A stretch of DNA of 64,000 bases from Prochlorococcus sp. MIT 0701. Its GTDB lineage: Bacteria; Cyanobacteriota; Cyanobacteriia; PCC-6307; Cyanobiaceae. Positions 51,717 through 63,661 of the stretch are shown in pieces. Each line of letters starts with the position of its first letter. Position 1 is the stretch's first letter. The stretch is from the NCBI RefSeq assembly GCF_000760295.1, contig NZ_JNBA01000024.1, positions 52,716-116,715 on the forward strand, in the 5' to 3' direction. A program made the position numbers and the translations under genes. The notes beneath the pieces are model-generated. The model did no database searches. It had not been told where the DNA came from and saw only the letters and a program-made list of their open reading frames with translations.

Positions 51717-54572
51717 ATGCTCAAGCTACTGCTGGGTGACCCCAATGCCCGCAAGCTGAAGCGTTACCAGCCGATCGTCACTGACATCAATATCCTCGAA
51801 GAGGACATCGCCTTGCTCAGCGATGACCAGCTTCGCTCTAAAACGGCCGATTTTCGCCAGCAGTTTGGCAATGTCGCCAGTTTTCCTAAGCAGCGAGTTT
51901 TACTTGATGAGCTGCTCCCAGAAGCCTTTGCTGTTGTGCGTGAGGCTGCTAAACGGGTGCTCGGCATGCGTCATTTCGATGTGCAGCTGATCGGTGGCAT
52001 GGTGCTGCATGAGGGTCAGATCGGTGAGATGAAGACCGGTGAAGGTAAGACTCTTGTTGCCACCCTGCCTAGCTACCTCAATGCCCTTACCGGCCGTGGG
52101 GTGCATGTCGTGACTGTGAATGATTACCTGGCACGGCGTGACGCGGAATGGATGGGCCAGGTGCATCGTTTTCTCGGTCTCAGTGTTGGTTTGATTCAGC
52201 AAGACATGAGCCCTTCTGAGCGGCGGCGTAATTACGCCTGCGATATCACCTATGCCACCAATTCAGAGTTGGGTTTTGACTACCTGCGTGACAACATGGC
52301 CACCGATCTGAGTGAGGTGGTTCAGCGGGAGTTTCAGTACTGCGTTATCGATGAGGTGGATTCGATCCTGATCGATGAGGCGCGTACTCCCTTGATCATT
52401 TCCGGACAGGTGGAGCGTCCCCAGGAGAAGTATCAGCAGGCTGCAGATGTGGCCGCTGCTCTCGAGCGGGCTGCCGAACAGGGGAAGGATGGCATTGATC
52501 CAGAGGGTGACTACGAGGTTGATGAGAAGCAACGCAGTTGCACTCTCACGGATGAAGGCTTTGCCAAAGCTGAGCAAAACCTCCAAGTGAAGGATCTGTT
52601 TGACCCCGCTGATCCCTGGGCCCATTACATCACCAATGCATTGAAGGCCAAGGAGTTGTTTGTTCGTGATGTGAATTACATCGTTCGCGATGGTGAAGCT
52701 GTGATTGTCGATGAGTTCACAGGTCGTGTGATGCCAGGCCGGCGCTGGAGCGACGGACAGCATCAGGCGATTGAAGCCAAGGAACAGCTAGCGATTCAGC
52801 CTGAAACTCAGACTCTGGCTTCGATTACTTATCAAAATTTCTTTCTGCTCTATCCCCGCTTGGCTGGCATGACCGGCACCGCTAAGACTGAAGAGGTGGA
52901 ATTTGAGAAGACCTACAAGCTTGAGACTGCAGTGATCCCTACCAACCAGCCTCGGGCTCGTGCGGATTGGGTCGATCAGGTTTATAAGACTGAATCAGCC
53001 AAGTGGCGGGCCGTGGCCAACGAAACGGCCGAAATTCATAAGCAGGGAAGGCCTGTTCTGGTTGGCACAACCAGTGTTGAGAAAAGCGAACTGTTGAGCT
53101 CCCTGCTTTCAGAACAAGAGATTCCCCACAATCTTTTGAATGCCAAGCCGGAGAATGTGGAACGTGAGGCGGAGATCGTGGCTCAGGCTGGCCGTGCAGG
53201 GGCTGTGACGATTGCCACAAACATGGCTGGCCGTGGGACAGACATCATACTTGGCGGAAATAGCGATTACATGGCACGCCTCAAGTTGCGTGAGGTTTTG
53301 CTGCCAAGGCTGGTGAGGCCTGAGGAGGGTCATCGTCCACCAGTGCCATTGCAGAGGGCTACCGAGACAGGTGGTGGTTTCGCTGCCAAGGCCGTTGCTT
53401 CGAATGGATCTCACGGCCATGTCTTAAGCGAGGCCCGTGCAATCGGGAGTCTCTATCCTTGCGCGCTTACTGATGACACTGATCAGTTCCTGGCGGAGTT
53501 AGCTCGGGAGCTTGTGAAGGTTTGGGGAGATAGGGCACAGAGTGTGATCGAATTGGAGGATCGCATCTCCACTGCTGCTGAAAAAGCACCTACCGATGAT
53601 GCGCAGATTGCTGCCTTAAGAGAGTCGATCGCAAGAGTAAAGACTGAATACGACGTGGTAGTGACCCAGGAGGAGGTTCGAGTGAGGGAAGCAGGTGGTC
53701 TTCATGTGATTGGTACAGAACGTCATGAATCTCGCAGGGTTGATAATCAGCTGCGTGGTCGGGCTGGCCGCCAGGGTGATTTAGGTAGTACCCGTTTTTT
53801 CCTTTCTTTGGAAGACAATCTTTTGCGCATCTTCGGAGGCGAACGGGTGGCTGCGCTGATGAATGCTTTCCGAGTGGAGGAGGACATGCCCATTGAGTCG
53901 GGCATGCTGACCCGTTCTTTAGAGGGGGCTCAGAAAAAGGTAGAAACCTATTACTACGACATTCGTAAGCAGGTTTTTGAGTACGACGAGGTGATGAATA
54001 ATCAACGCCGTGCCGTTTATGCCGAACGTCGCCGGGTACTTGAGGGTCGCGGACTCAAGAAGCAGGTGATTGGTTATGGAGAGCGAACAATGGACGACAT
54101 TGTTGAGGCTTATGTGAACCCTGACTTGCCCCCTGAAGAATGGGATTTAGGGCAATTGGTTGGCAAGGTCCAGGAATTTGTCTATCTGCTTGAGGATCTA
54201 AAGCCTGAGCAGTTACAGGGGCTAAGTATGGAGGAACTTAAGTCTTTTCTTCAGGAGCAACTGCGCAATGCTTATGATATTAAAGAAGGTCAGATTGAGC
54301 AGCAGCGTCCAGGGCTGATGCGTGAGGCAGAGCGCTTCTTCATCCTTCAGCAGATCGATACACTTTGGCGGGAACATCTGCAGGCGATGGATGCTCTGCG
54401 TGAATCTGTAGGTTTGCGAGGATATGGGCAAAAAGATCCGCTCATTGAATATAAGAATGAGGGCTACGATATGTTTCTCGAGATGATGGCAAATATGCGG
54501 CGTAATGTGATTTATTCGATGTTCATGTTCCAACCTGCTCCTGCTCCTGCGCAAGAGGCTTCGACTGTTTGA
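51717..54572 (+). CDS. secA: Preprotein translocase ATPase SecA
   Basis: SecA drives secretory and thylakoid proteins through Sec[18 protein letters not shown] (Walker A) is near residue 105, [17 protein letters not shown] carries Walker B, and [14 protein letters not shown] and [20 protein letters not shown] are helicase motifs V and VI. The 951 residues include a large insertion of about 130 residues between motifs V and VI (about 525-655), present in cyanobacterial and plastid SecA. The C-terminal zinc-binding Cys motif is absent, again as in cyanobacteria. The ATG at 51717 is used. It diverges from the type I secretion unit. Confidence 0.97.
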   Translation: MLKLLLGDPNARKLKRYQPIVTDINILEEDIALLSDDQLRSKTADFRQQFGNVASFPKQRVLLDELLPEAFAVVREAAKRVLGMRHFDVQLIGGMVLHEGQIGEMKTGEGKTLVATLPSYLNALTGRGVHVVTVNDYLARRDAEWMGQVHRFLGLSVGLIQQDMSPSERRRNYACDITYATNSELGFDYLRDNMATDLSEVVQREFQYCVIDEVDSILIDEARTPLIISGQVERPQEKYQQAADVAAALERAAEQGKDGIDPEGDYEVDEKQRSCTLTDEGFAKAEQNLQVKDLFDPADPWAHYITNALKAKELFVRDVNYIVRDGEAVIVDEFTGRVMPGRRWSDGQHQAIEAKEQLAIQPETQTLASITYQNFFLLYPRLAGMTGTAKTEEVEFEKTYKLETAVIPTNQPRARADWVDQVYKTESAKWRAVANETAEIHKQGRPVLVGTTSVEKSELLSSLLSEQEIPHNLLNAKPENVEREAEIVAQAGRAGAVTIATNMAGRGTDIILGGNSDYMARLKLREVLLPRLVRPEEGHRPPVPLQRATETGGGFAAKAVASNGSHGHVLSEARAIGSLYPCALTDDTDQFLAELARELVKVWGDRAQSVIELEDRISTAAEKAPTDDAQIAALRESIARVKTEYDVVVTQEEVRVREAGGLHVIGTERHESRRVDNQLRGRAGRQGDLGSTRFFLSLEDNLLRIFGGERVAALMNAFRVEEDMPIESGMLTRSLEGAQKKVETYYYDIRKQVFEYDEVMNNQRRAVYAERRRVLEGRGLKKQVIGYGERTMDDIVEAYVNPDLPPEEWDLGQLVGKVQEFVYLLEDLKPEQLQGLSMEELKSFLQEQLRNAYDIKEGQIEQQRPGLMREAERFFILQQIDTLWREHLQAMDALRESVGLRGYGQKDPLIEYKNEGYDMFLEMMANMRRNVIYSMFMFQPAPAPAQEASTV

Positions 54573-54597
54573 TTTTATTGAATAGCTTGTCTAACTA

Positions 54598-55341
54598 TCA
54601 GCTTCTGGGATTGTCTCCTAGGAACTCAAGGATTTCTCTGTCTTTGAGGTTTTGAGCTTGTCCGGTTTGAAGATTTTGAGGAACACGATCAGTACTTAGT
54701 TCTTGTAGGAAAGAATGCAAAGCTGTGACCTGATTCTCTAGTTGGTCGATACGCTCCATCAGATTGCGTATGACATCGGCCTCTGCATCTGGTAGTGCTG
54801 AGTGGGCTAATGGATTGATGCGGACTCCGCTTTGATGCACCACTCGCCCTGGGATGCCCACAACCGTGCTGTCGGCTTCAACGTCCCGCACAACGACTGA
54901 TCCGGCACCGATTCTCGTATTGGCCCCCACGTGAATTGCACCAAGAACTTTGGCGCCCGCTCCAACGACAACGTTTTCTGCCAGGGTTGGATGGCGTTTG
55001 CCATGCTCTTTTCCTGTACCTCCGAGCGTTACGCCTTGATAGAGCAGGCAGCGGTTGCCGATTTCCGTTGTTTCGCCGATCACAACACCCATGCCGTGAT
55101 CGATGAATACTCCGTGACCGATCTGGGCGCCTGGGTGGATCTCTATGCCGGTCAGGGCACGTGTGATCTGGCTGAGTAGTCGTGGCAGCAAAGGTAATCC
55201 GGAGCGCCAAAGTCGGTGACTGATTCGATGCAGTGTCAAGGCCTGAAAGCCCGGATAGCAAAGCAGGATCTCAAGCAGGTCCCGGGCTGCTGGATCTCGC
55301 TCTTTGATGATTGCTAGGTCGGTCTTTATGGCTGTGAGCAT
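54598..55341 (-). CDS. cysE: Serine O-acetyltransferase
   Basis: CysE makes O-acetylserine, the acceptor for sulfide in cysteine synthesis. The N-terminal helical domain (RDPAARDLLEILLCYPGFQA, then HRISHRLWRSG) leads into a left-handed beta-helix of hexapeptides. IHPGAQIGHGVFIDHGMGVV contains the catalytic His, followed by TTEIGNRCLLYQGVTLGG. The protein has 247 residues, with a C-terminal tail of about 45 residues that likely includes the synthase-docking end, though no terminal Ile is present. It converges on secA. The GntR gene is 22 bases upstream, on the same strand. Confidence 0.95.
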   Translation of the reverse strand: MLTAIKTDLAIIKERDPAARDLLEILLCYPGFQALTLHRISHRLWRSGLPLLPRLLSQITRALTGIEIHPGAQIGHGVFIDHGMGVVIGETTEIGNRCLLYQGVTLGGTGKEHGKRHPTLAENVVVGAGAKVLGAIHVGANTRIGAGSVVVRDVEADSTVVGIPGRVVHQSGVRINPLAHSALPDAEADVIRNLMERIDQLENQVTALHSFLQELSTDRVPQNLQTGQAQNLKDREILEFLGDNPRS

Positions 55342-55363
55342 TTGCCCAGATTAGTGAGCTTAA

Positions 55364-56353
55364 TTAGGCGGTGAGCAGGCCGATTTCCTTGCGCAGTTGT
55401 TCGATCGTGTTGGTGCTGAGATAGCTGTCGGCGCAGTGAAGTTGGGGCATGCGTATCAATTGGGAACGGTTTTGGCGCAGGCTTTGCTCGACGAGGGGCA
55501 GGCTGGGGCGATCGCAGAGCACGTGGCTGGCTGCTCGTAGCAGGGCTAGTAGGCGGCTGCCTACATCCGGTGTTGCTGTCATGAGCAGGAGTTCATTGCC
55601 GCGCATGCTGTGCAGGATCACTTCGGCAGCTCGTAGGATCCCTGGGCTGATGCTTACCAGTCCCACGCAGCTGCCGGGTCGCAACTCCTTAAGCATGGCG
55701 AGCTCTTGGCGGAAGTCATTGAGATCTACTGCGACTGCCCGAACTCCGTGGCGTTTAGCTAGCTCTTCCAGCGGTTGCAGGAAATAGCGACTGGTCACCA
55801 CGGTGCCGTTGCTTGAGCTTTCAAGAATGTTTTCCAGCTCTTCCATCGGTACCACCTCAACTGGAACATCAAGGTGGGGTTCCAGCTCTTCTGCAATCAG
55901 CATGGAGGCGCCAATATCCTCCCTCGGAGTGCTTACCAACACTCTCGCCCCGCAGCGAAGTCGCCAGTCAATTTCGCGGGTTAGCAGCTCTCTCGTCTGC
56001 TGCAGAGTACAACCAGCATTGAGCAGACCATCGACGCACTTGCGCACTTCCTGGTCAAGGTCAGGGGTGCCTCGATTGCGAATATGGGGAGGGGTTTTGA
56101 TTTCGCGCGGCTTTTGCTGGTCGCGCACGTAGATACCTGAACCAGCCATGGCTTCGACGACCCCATCTGTTTCAAGCTGCCGATAGACCTTGCTGATCGT
56201 GTTGCGATGAAGGCCAGTTTGCATGGCTAACTGGCGAGTGCTGGGCAGTCTGTGGCCAGGTGGGTAATGACGTGCGGCGATTGCGAAACAAATCTGGTTG
56301 TAAAGCTGGGTCGAAGCCGGAATGTCGCTTTCCTGCTGAATATGGAATCGCAC
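55364..56353 (-). CDS. GntR family transcriptional regulator
   Basis: The 329-residue protein begins with a winged helix (residues about 10-75). PPGHRLPSTRQLAMQTGLHR and NTISKVYRQLETDGVVEAMA are diagnostic of GntR, with the wing AGSGIYVRD. The C-terminal 250 residues are neither the aminotransferase of MocR nor a standard FadR/HutC effector domain. They look like a cyanobacterial-specific sensor. I recall this architecture from Synechocystis Sll1961, linked to photosystem stoichiometry; orthology is unchecked. The start is a GTG at 56353. It lies 22 bases upstream of cysE and may be co-transcribed with it. Confidence 0.88.
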   Translation of the reverse strand: MRFHIQQESDIPASTQLYNQICFAIAARHYPPGHRLPSTRQLAMQTGLHRNTISKVYRQLETDGVVEAMAGSGIYVRDQQKPREIKTPPHIRNRGTPDLDQEVRKCVDGLLNAGCTLQQTRELLTREIDWRLRCGARVLVSTPREDIGASMLIAEELEPHLDVPVEVVPMEELENILESSSNGTVVTSRYFLQPLEELAKRHGVRAVAVDLNDFRQELAMLKELRPGSCVGLVSISPGILRAAEVILHSMRGNELLLMTATPDVGSRLLALLRAASHVLCDRPSLPLVEQSLRQNRSQLIRMPQLHCADSYLSTNTIEQLRKEIGLLTA

Positions 56354-56403
56354 GCCGGTAGGCCAGGTTGCAATGCGGCCACCTTAAAGAGCAGGAGGCC
56401 CTC

Positions 56404-56487
56404 ATGACAATCGCGCGTGTGTCCTCTGATGCTGTGACAGTTCACTTTGGCCTTGGCATGGCTGAGCTTGATAGTGGTTTTTATTGA
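56404..56487 (+). CDS. Candidate 27-residue micropeptide with consensus ribosome site
   Basis: AGGAGG at 56393-56398 stands five bases before an ATG that opens a 27-codon frame (MTIARVSSDAVTVHFGLGMA, ending DSGFY). The peptide is not clearly transmembrane and matches none of the small Psb, Pet or Ndh proteins I know. It is divergent from the GntR gene, with 50 bases between the starts. A regulatory leader or a real micropeptide are both possible. The ribosome site is the only evidence. Confidence 0.3.
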   Translation: MTIARVSSDAVTVHFGLGMAELDSGFY

Positions 56488-56676
56488 GCTCCTTGAGAAT
56501 TCGCAAAAAGGGCACGCCTTGTTGGTGCTCCCAGTTCGAAGGTTTTGCCTAACTGCATGCTGAGTCGCAAGATCTCTCTGGTCCGGACGACTCTCTACCT
56601 AGCGAGATGTGTAGGCGGACTATCCAGGTTTCTGCTGGAAAACGCGGGTTTTTGAACAAGCGGTGTTGCCAAAGAG

Positions 56677-56704
56677 AATTCAGAGGGGTCGACCCCTCTG
56701 AATT
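56677..56704. repeat. Perfect 28-bp palindrome
   Basis: Two 14-base arms (56677-56690 and 56691-56704) are exact reverse complements with no spacer. The centre is GTCGAC and the outer ends AATT. As RNA it would form a strong hairpin about 78 bases after the infC stop, without a following T-run. As DNA it is long enough to bind a dimeric regulator. Confidence 0.8.
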
Positions 56705-56781
56705 GATCGACCCGAACACAGTTAATTGCTCAGGATGCTGTTAAGGGATAGCAGGTGGTTGATGCCACTGAAGTAAGGGAT

Positions 56782-57441
56782 TTATTGATCTTTGTTGAGC
56801 TGTGTTTTGGCAGCAGCAGTTGCTCGAGGTGGGGCTGTGATGGTGCGAACCGCACGCGTAGGGATTTGGTTTTCTTTATCTGCTTTTATTAGCGGTGTTT
56901 TGCGCGGTGTAAGGAACATGATCATGTTCCGACCTTCTCGCTTAGGAGCTTGCTGAATTTCGGCCTGTTCTTCCAGGTCTTTTGCCATGCGTCGTAGCAG
57001 CGTTTCAGCAAGGGCAGTGTGCTGAATTTCTCGACCGCGGAAGATAACGGTGCACTTGACTTTGTCACCAGACTTCAGAAATCGCACGGCTTGGCCGATG
57101 CGCACGTTGTAGTCGTGCTGATCAATTTTGTAGCGCATTTTGACTTCTTTGACTTCGGTCTGATGCGATTTCTTCTTGGCTTCTTTGGCTTTCTTTTCCT
57201 GCTCAAACTTGAATTTGCCGTAATCCATGATTCGGCAAACGGGTGGATCCGCTTTCTCGCTGACAAGGACCAGATCAAGTTCCCTATCTTTTGCTACATC
57301 AAGGGCTTCTTCCCTGTTGATCACCCCGAGCTGAGTTCCGTCGGCGTCAACGACCCGCAACTTGGGATAATTGATGCGGTCATTAATGTTGGGGAGCTCC
57401 CTGACGGGTGCGCGACGGTCAAAACGAGGACGTGGTGGCAT
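56782..57441 (-). CDS. infC: Translation initiation factor IF-3
   Basis: IF-3 binds the 30S subunit and checks start-codon pairing. The 219 residues cover the N-domain ([20 protein letters not shown]), the linker helix ending [20 protein letters not shown], and the C-domain ([20 protein letters not shown], then [14 protein letters not shown]). A basic, Thr/Ala-rich tail of about 35 residues follows, longer than in E. coli (180 residues). ATG start at 57441. miaA lies 62 bases upstream on the same strand. rpmI and rplT are not adjacent. Confidence 0.96.
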   Translation of the reverse strand: MPPRPRFDRRAPVRELPNINDRINYPKLRVVDADGTQLGVINREEALDVAKDRELDLVLVSEKADPPVCRIMDYGKFKFEQEKKAKEAKKKSHQTEVKEVKMRYKIDQHDYNVRIGQAVRFLKSGDKVKCTVIFRGREIQHTALAETLLRRMAKDLEEQAEIQQAPKREGRNMIMFLTPRKTPLIKADKENQIPTRAVRTITAPPRATAAAKTQLNKDQ

Positions 57442-57503
57442 TCAGTGAGATAAGGGAATAGAGCAGACGACAAGGAGACCAGAAGGTTTTATGTCTGCAC
57501 CAT

Positions 57504-58403
57504 TCACCTTAGACCGGCTTGAATCAGTGATAGTGCTTCGCTCAGCGGTTCCTCACCTTTGAGCCAATGGGCGTGATGCTGTCTGCGGAACCATGTGCGC
57601 TGACGCTTGGCGAACTGCTGGGTACGACGTGTGGTCAGGGCGATGGCCTGGTCACGGTTGAGTAGGCCTTGAATCACCTTTAGTGCTTCCCCATAGCCGA
57701 TTGTTTGCAGCAAGGGCAGATCGCTGTCGTAGCAATGAATCAAGTGTTCGGTTTCTTCGATGAGACCATTGGCATAGAGCTGTGTTGTGCGTTGGCCGAT
57801 GCGTTCGCGCAGGTTGTGTGGGTCGAGGCCTAGTTCCAGCACGCGCCAAGGGGGTGGGCTGGAGCCTTGTTGAGAGGTGATCGGTTTGCCAGTGGCATAA
57901 ACCACTTCCAGAGCCCGTTGGGTGCGCATGGCATCAGCAGGGGCAATTCGGCTGGCAGCGGTGGGATCGGCGGCTTGGAGTAGGTGGTGGCAGGTGCTTT
58001 GTCCTAGCTCGCCTAACTGCTTGCGGAGCTCTGGTTGTGGTGGCACTGCCGGTGGGCGCAGCCCACAAGTGAGAGCTTTGAGATAAAGACCACTGCCGCC
58101 AACCAGAAATGGCATGTTTTGGTCCCTTAGGTTTTGCTCAAGGATCAGTTGCGCGGCTGCCTGGAATTCCTGCAGGGTGATCGGTTGATCTGGGTGACGA
58201 AGATCAATCAGGTGATGTTGCACGCGGCGCTGCTGTTCTTTGGTTGGCTTGGCGGTGCCAATGTCCATGCCGATGTAGAGCTGGCGCGAATCCACATTGA
58301 GCACGCTCAGCTTCAGCTGTTCTGCAAGCTGTAAGGCCAGGCATGTTTTACCGCTTGCTGTGGGCCCTAGCAGGGCAATCAGAAGCGGCTTAGAGGCCGG
58401 CAT
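57504..58403 (-). CDS. miaA: tRNA dimethylallyltransferase
   Basis: MiaA adds a dimethylallyl group to A37 of tRNAs reading UNN codons. The P-loop [11 protein letters not shown] is at residues 13-23. [19 protein letters not shown], the [19 protein letters not shown] segment and [14 protein letters not shown] follow, with [17 protein letters not shown] near the end for tRNA binding. The 299-residue length is typical. It is transcribed toward infC and away from gyrB. Confidence 0.95.
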   Translation of the reverse strand: MPASKPLLIALLGPTASGKTCLALQLAEQLKLSVLNVDSRQLYIGMDIGTAKPTKEQQRRVQHHLIDLRHPDQPITLQEFQAAAQLILEQNLRDQNMPFLVGGSGLYLKALTCGLRPPAVPPQPELRKQLGELGQSTCHHLLQAADPTAASRIAPADAMRTQRALEVVYATGKPITSQQGSSPPPWRVLELGLDPHNLRERIGQRTTQLYANGLIEETEHLIHCYDSDLPLLQTIGYGEALKVIQGLLNRDQAIALTTRRTQQFAKRQRTWFRRQHHAHWLKGEEPLSEALSLIQAGLR

Positions 58404-58491
58404 GAGCAGCTGTGATGAGTGTCATGTCAGCAACGTTTAGGTCGTCCCTTTTGAGCAATGACGCTTTAGCGACTTTTGCAAGCGCCAGTGG

Positions 58492-58497
58492 TAAAAT
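58492..58497 (+). promoter_or_regulatory. Possible -10 element for gyrB
   Basis: TAAAAT lies 73 bases before the gyrB ATG and differs from TATAAT at one position. The -35 region has no good match at 16-18 bases upstream, which is common in cyanobacterial promoters. It is the best candidate in the miaA-gyrB divergent gap. Confidence 0.35.
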
Positions 58498-58569
58498 GAG
58501 CTTGCCAGGTCGAGGTTTCTCGCCGATGAGGCCTCCTAGAACAACCCTTCCTGGCTGCGGATTTATTGA

Positions 58570-60536
<1,967 letters not shown>

Positions 60537-60537
<1 letters not shown>

Positions 60538-60863
60538 TGGGTGTTGTGCTCCGTTGGGGGTGGGTCCTAGGGGTGGCTTTGCTAGCTCCTGCAGCCTTGC
60601 CGGCTGGTGGGGGCGAGCGTCGTCAGCCAGAAATTCGTCGTTCTGATAGCTCAGGACCTTTGTTTGCTGGTACAAGCTGTGAATTGCGAGTTAGCCCTCT
60701 GGCTGTGGCTCCCAGCTTGCGAAGACTGGCCGTTGGCACCCCCTTGAATGTGCTCCGTCGCTGGCATGGCGAAGATGGTAAGGACTGGCTGCAAGTACAG
60801 ATCGCCTCGGGTAGCGGTGAGTGCTTGGCCGGGGTTGTTAGACGTGGCTGGCTCAATGTCTGA
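60537..60863 (+). CDS. Small exported protein with SH3-like domain
   Basis: The 108-residue protein has an N-terminal signal-type helix ([19 protein letters not shown], residues 8-26). The remainder resembles a bacterial SH3 fold: two conserved Cys, [19 protein letters not shown] as the typical SH3b strand pair, and [13 protein letters not shown] as the last strand. It is probably periplasmic or lumenal, with a possible Cys-Cys bridge. The start shares a base with the gyrB stop, and the stop overlaps the crcB start by eight bases, so translation is coupled on both sides. Its function is unknown. Confidence 0.7.
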
Positions 60864-61251
60864 TCTGGCGTTGCCCGGATGGCAGGCTTCACTGGTAGCC
60901 ATAGGCGCTGTGCCAGGAGCTTGGTTGCGCCTCAGAGTGGTGAACCATCTCGCGCCGATGGTGCCGAGGAAGCACTGGGCCACATTTTCAGTGAACATTG
61001 TGGCGGCCTTTGCCTTGGGTTTTGTCTTGGCGATGCACCAGAAAAGCGGCGTTGCAATTGGTACGTCGCCGTTCATTTTGCTGATTGGTGTGGGCTTCTT
61101 CGGCTCTCTCAGTACCTTTTCGACTTTTGCGGTAGAGCTACTCAATACTTTGCGGGAGCACCGCTGGAGTGAGGCTCTAGTACTTGCTGTGGGCTCGATC
61201 TTGGCAGGTCTCTTGGCTGCAGCTGCAGGTGTTGGCTTGGCTGATGGCTAA
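60856..61251 (+). CDS. crcB: Fluoride channel subunit CrcB/Fluc (first)
   Basis: Fluc channels expel fluoride as dual-topology dimers of four-helix subunits. This 131-residue subunit has [13 protein letters not shown] (the GGxxGxxxR element), [13 protein letters not shown] with the conserved Asn, and [15 protein letters not shown], the complete Phe-box. The frame opens at 60748, but the ATG at 60856 begins at the family N-terminus. It overlaps the second crcB by eight bases. The pair likely assembles as a heterodimer, as in other bacteria with tandem crcB genes. Confidence 0.92.
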   Translation: MSDLALPGWQASLVAIGAVPGAWLRLRVVNHLAPMVPRKHWATFSVNIVAAFALGFVLAMHQKSGVAIGTSPFILLIGVGFFGSLSTFSTFAVELLNTLREHRWSEALVLAVGSILAGLLAAAAGVGLADG

Positions 61252-61618
61252 AACGACGCAACCCTTGCACAATCAATTGAATGAGCTGTGGCTGGTGGCT
61301 CTTGGGGCTGTGCCTGGGGCCTTGGTTCGCTGGCAGGTTCAGAACGACTTGCTGGTGAATGTGATTGGAGCTGCCATTTTGGGTTTTGTGGTTGGTTTGC
61401 CGTTCCGTCCAAGCCGTCAGTTGTTGCTGGGGGTGGGTTTCTGTGGCTCTCTCACCACTTTCAGCAGCTGGATGGTGGAATGCAGCACCCTGATCTCCCA
61501 GGGAGCTTGGTGGTCAGCGCTGGGATTGATTGGTTTAACCATGGGCTTAGGTCTTGGTGTTGCAGCCCTTGGTTTTTTGATGGGTCGGCAGTTCAGGCCA
61601 CCAGGGCTTGGTCGATAG
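61244..61618 (+). CDS. crcB: Fluoride channel subunit CrcB/Fluc (second)
   Basis: This 124-residue subunit has [29 protein letters not shown] and [15 protein letters not shown]. Compared with its neighbour, the second Phe of the Phe-box (FSTF) is replaced by Trp (FSSW), a change in a residue that lines the ion path. This suggests one of the two pores in the heterodimer is altered. The ATG at 61244 overlaps the upstream gene. The 3' end overlaps the convergent gpx gene by 26 bases. Confidence 0.9.
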   Translation: MAKTTQPLHNQLNELWLVALGAVPGALVRWQVQNDLLVNVIGAAILGFVVGLPFRPSRQLLLGVGFCGSLTTFSSWMVECSTLISQGAWWSALGLIGLTMGLGLGVAALGFLMGRQFRPPGLGR

Positions 61619-62072
61619 CTGTCTTGAGCTCAGTGCTCTCTGGCTCGACGCCACTTTTGAAGCGGTTCAGGACATTGCCGTTTTTGCCAACAAGGAATTT
61701 CTCGAAGTTCCAGGCCACATCTCCTGCTGGTTCAGTTTGATTGAGGGTGGTGTAGGGCTCGGTGGTTTTGCCCATGGCGTGCACCTTGTCAAACAATTCG
61801 AAGCTGGCGCCGTAGGTCGTGGAACAGAAGCTTTTGATCTCCTCGAGGGTGCCTGGCTCTTGGGCTCCGAAATCGTTGCAAGGAAAGCCCAGCACTTTTA
61901 GTCCCTTCGGGCCGTATGTGTCTTGCAGTGCCTGCAGACCTTTGTATTGCTTGGTAAAGCCACATCGGCTGGCCACATTCACGATTAACAGCACCGTGCC
62001 GTTGTATTCGCTGAGGGGTTTCTCAGCACCCTCTGGAGTGCGAACCACAATCTGGCTGATATTGATGGCCAT
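61593..62072 (-). CDS. Glutathione peroxidase (Cys type)
   Basis: This 159-residue thiol peroxidase reduces hydrogen and lipid peroxides, probably using thioredoxin as in other cyanobacterial and plant homologues. NVASRCGFTKQYKGLQAL holds the peroxidatic Cys in place of selenocysteine, LGFPCNDFGAQEPGT has the second Cys, and AWNFEKFLVGKNG contains the catalytic Trp-Asn-Phe. The expected catalytic Gln is normally in the F.CNQF..QEP motif; here it reads CNDFGAQEP, with Asp replacing the first Gln. It overlaps crcB tail to tail. Confidence 0.93.
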   Translation of the reverse strand: MAINISQIVVRTPEGAEKPLSEYNGTVLLIVNVASRCGFTKQYKGLQALQDTYGPKGLKVLGFPCNDFGAQEPGTLEEIKSFCSTTYGASFELFDKVHAMGKTTEPYTTLNQTEPAGDVAWNFEKFLVGKNGNVLNRFKSGVEPESTELKTAIDQALVA

Positions 62073-62147
62073 GGATATTCGGTTTTGTCTTCAAGACCCT
62101 AGCGAGGACCATTCGCCATAAAGTGTGCTCGCCTTGACGGTGGGCCG

Positions 62148-63569
62148 ATGAACGAGGCAACGGGGGCAACCAGTCCGGAGGCGGCCGTCGTCAGCGGCTC
62201 TGACCTGGTGGACTTGGTGGCCCAGCAGCTGCAAGCGCTGTTGTCAGCAGGAAACTATGACGCTGTGAAGATGTTGCTTCAACCGGTGCAACCGGTTGAC
62301 ATCGCTGAAGCCATTGGCATTTTGCCTCGTACCCTGCAGGCTCTTGCCTTCCGCTTGCTCAGCAAGGACGAGGCCATTGAGGTTTACGAATATCTAGACC
62401 CTGCTGTTCAGCAGAGTTTGCTGGAACGCCTTCGCTCTGGTGAGGTGCTCGAGTTGGTGGAGGAGATGTCTCCCGATGACCGGGTGCGATTGTTTGATGA
62501 GCTGCCTGCCAAGGTGGTGCGACGAATGCTGGCAGAACTGAGCCCAGCAGAGCGACGGGTCACTGCTCAGTTGCTTGGTTACGAGACTGAAACCGCTGGT
62601 CGCTTGATGACCACCGAGTTTATTGATCTCAAGGAATTCCATAGTGCAGCTCAGGCTCTCACGATCGTGAGGCGTCGAGCTCCTGACACGGAGACGATTT
62701 ATAGCCTCTATGTGACTGATGGCGAGCGACACCTTACCGGGATCCTTTCATTGCGAGATCTCGTGACTGCTGAGCCGGAGGCACGCATCGGGGATGTGAT
62801 GACCCGCGATGTGGTGAACGTGCGCACCGACACAGATCAAGAGGAGGTGGCCCGAGCGATTCAGAGATACGACTTTTTGGCTGTCCCAGTTGTGGATCGA
62901 GAACAGCGATTGGTAGGGATCGTCACCGTCGATGATGTGATTGACGTGATTGAACAGGAGGCCACCCGCGATCTTTATGCAGCTGGAGCTGTGCAGGCGG
63001 GGGATGAAGATGACTATTTCCAGAGCAATTTGTTGGTTGTTGCTCGCCGTCGAGTGGTGTGGCTGGCTGTGTTGGTGGTAGCGAATGGCTTTACTAGTCA
63101 AGTGATTGCTATGAACGACGATGTGCTGAAGCATGTTGTGCTGTTGGCGGCGTTCATCCCGTTGTTGATCGGTACGGGCGGCAACGTTGGCGCTCAGAGT
63201 TCCACTGTGGTGATTCGAGGTCTTAGTACTCAGCGCATCCAGGCTCTTGGTCGCATGAAGGCGGTGTTGCGTGAGGCCATGGCGGGCGGGCTTTTGGGTT
63301 TGTTGATGTTGCTTGTGGTTGTTCCCTTTGCTTGGTGGCGGGGCGAAAGTCTTCTTGTGGGAGCAGCAGTAGGGATCAGCCTGATGGCTATCACGACCCT
63401 GGCGGCTACGGCTGGGGCGGCTTTGCCTTTGTTGTTCGATCGAATGGGTCTGGATCCAGCCCTGATGTCGGCTCCCTTTATTACGACAGCAACTGATGTG
63501 GCGGGGGTCTTCATCTATTTACGGACAGCGGCCTGGCTGCTTCAGCGTTCAAATGGAATAGCTTTCTAG
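62148..63569 (+). CDS. mgtE: Magnesium transporter MgtE
   Basis: The 473-residue MgtE has a cytosolic helical N domain (about 20-140: DIAEAIGILPRTLQALAFRL, SPDDRVRLFDELPAKVVRRM) and two CBS domains (about 150-280: LTGILSLRDLVTAEPEARIG, then LVGIVTVDDVIDVIEQEATR) that sense Mg2+. Five membrane helices follow (about 300-473), with the pore signature GTGGNVGAQSSTVVIRGL. It mediates gated Mg2+ uptake. The ATG at 62148 is used. It is divergent from gpx by 75 bases and is followed by the sigma-factor gene. Confidence 0.95.
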   Translation: MNEATGATSPEAAVVSGSDLVDLVAQQLQALLSAGNYDAVKMLLQPVQPVDIAEAIGILPRTLQALAFRLLSKDEAIEVYEYLDPAVQQSLLERLRSGEVLELVEEMSPDDRVRLFDELPAKVVRRMLAELSPAERRVTAQLLGYETETAGRLMTTEFIDLKEFHSAAQALTIVRRRAPDTETIYSLYVTDGERHLTGILSLRDLVTAEPEARIGDVMTRDVVNVRTDTDQEEVARAIQRYDFLAVPVVDREQRLVGIVTVDDVIDVIEQEATRDLYAAGAVQAGDEDDYFQSNLLVVARRRVVWLAVLVVANGFTSQVIAMNDDVLKHVVLLAAFIPLLIGTGGNVGAQSSTVVIRGLSTQRIQALGRMKAVLREAMAGGLLGLLMLLVVVPFAWWRGESLLVGAAVGISLMAITTLAATAGAALPLLFDRMGLDPALMSAPFITTATDVAGVFIYLRTAAWLLQRSNGIAF

Positions 63570-63661
63570 GTATATTTACCTAAATCCCTTGGCGAGGGGG
63601 TTTTCCGCAGGGCCTTTTGGATTGCTCGGGGGTAGGCTTTACAAAACGCAATAGAGTTGTC

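Larger units (their letters stand above)
56354..56781. other. 428-base intergenic region with micro-ORF and palindrome
   Basis: This lies between the GntR start and the infC stop. It holds a 27-codon frame with a consensus ribosome site (56404-56487, plus) and a perfect 28-bp palindrome (56677-56704). The stretch 56490-56670 shows nothing I can name. A small RNA or leader is possible but unsupported. Confidence 0.4.

Noticed and set aside
60856..61618. Search for a fluoride riboswitch upstream of crcB
   Set aside because: The genes are embedded in an overlapping chain after gyrB, with no leader space for one.
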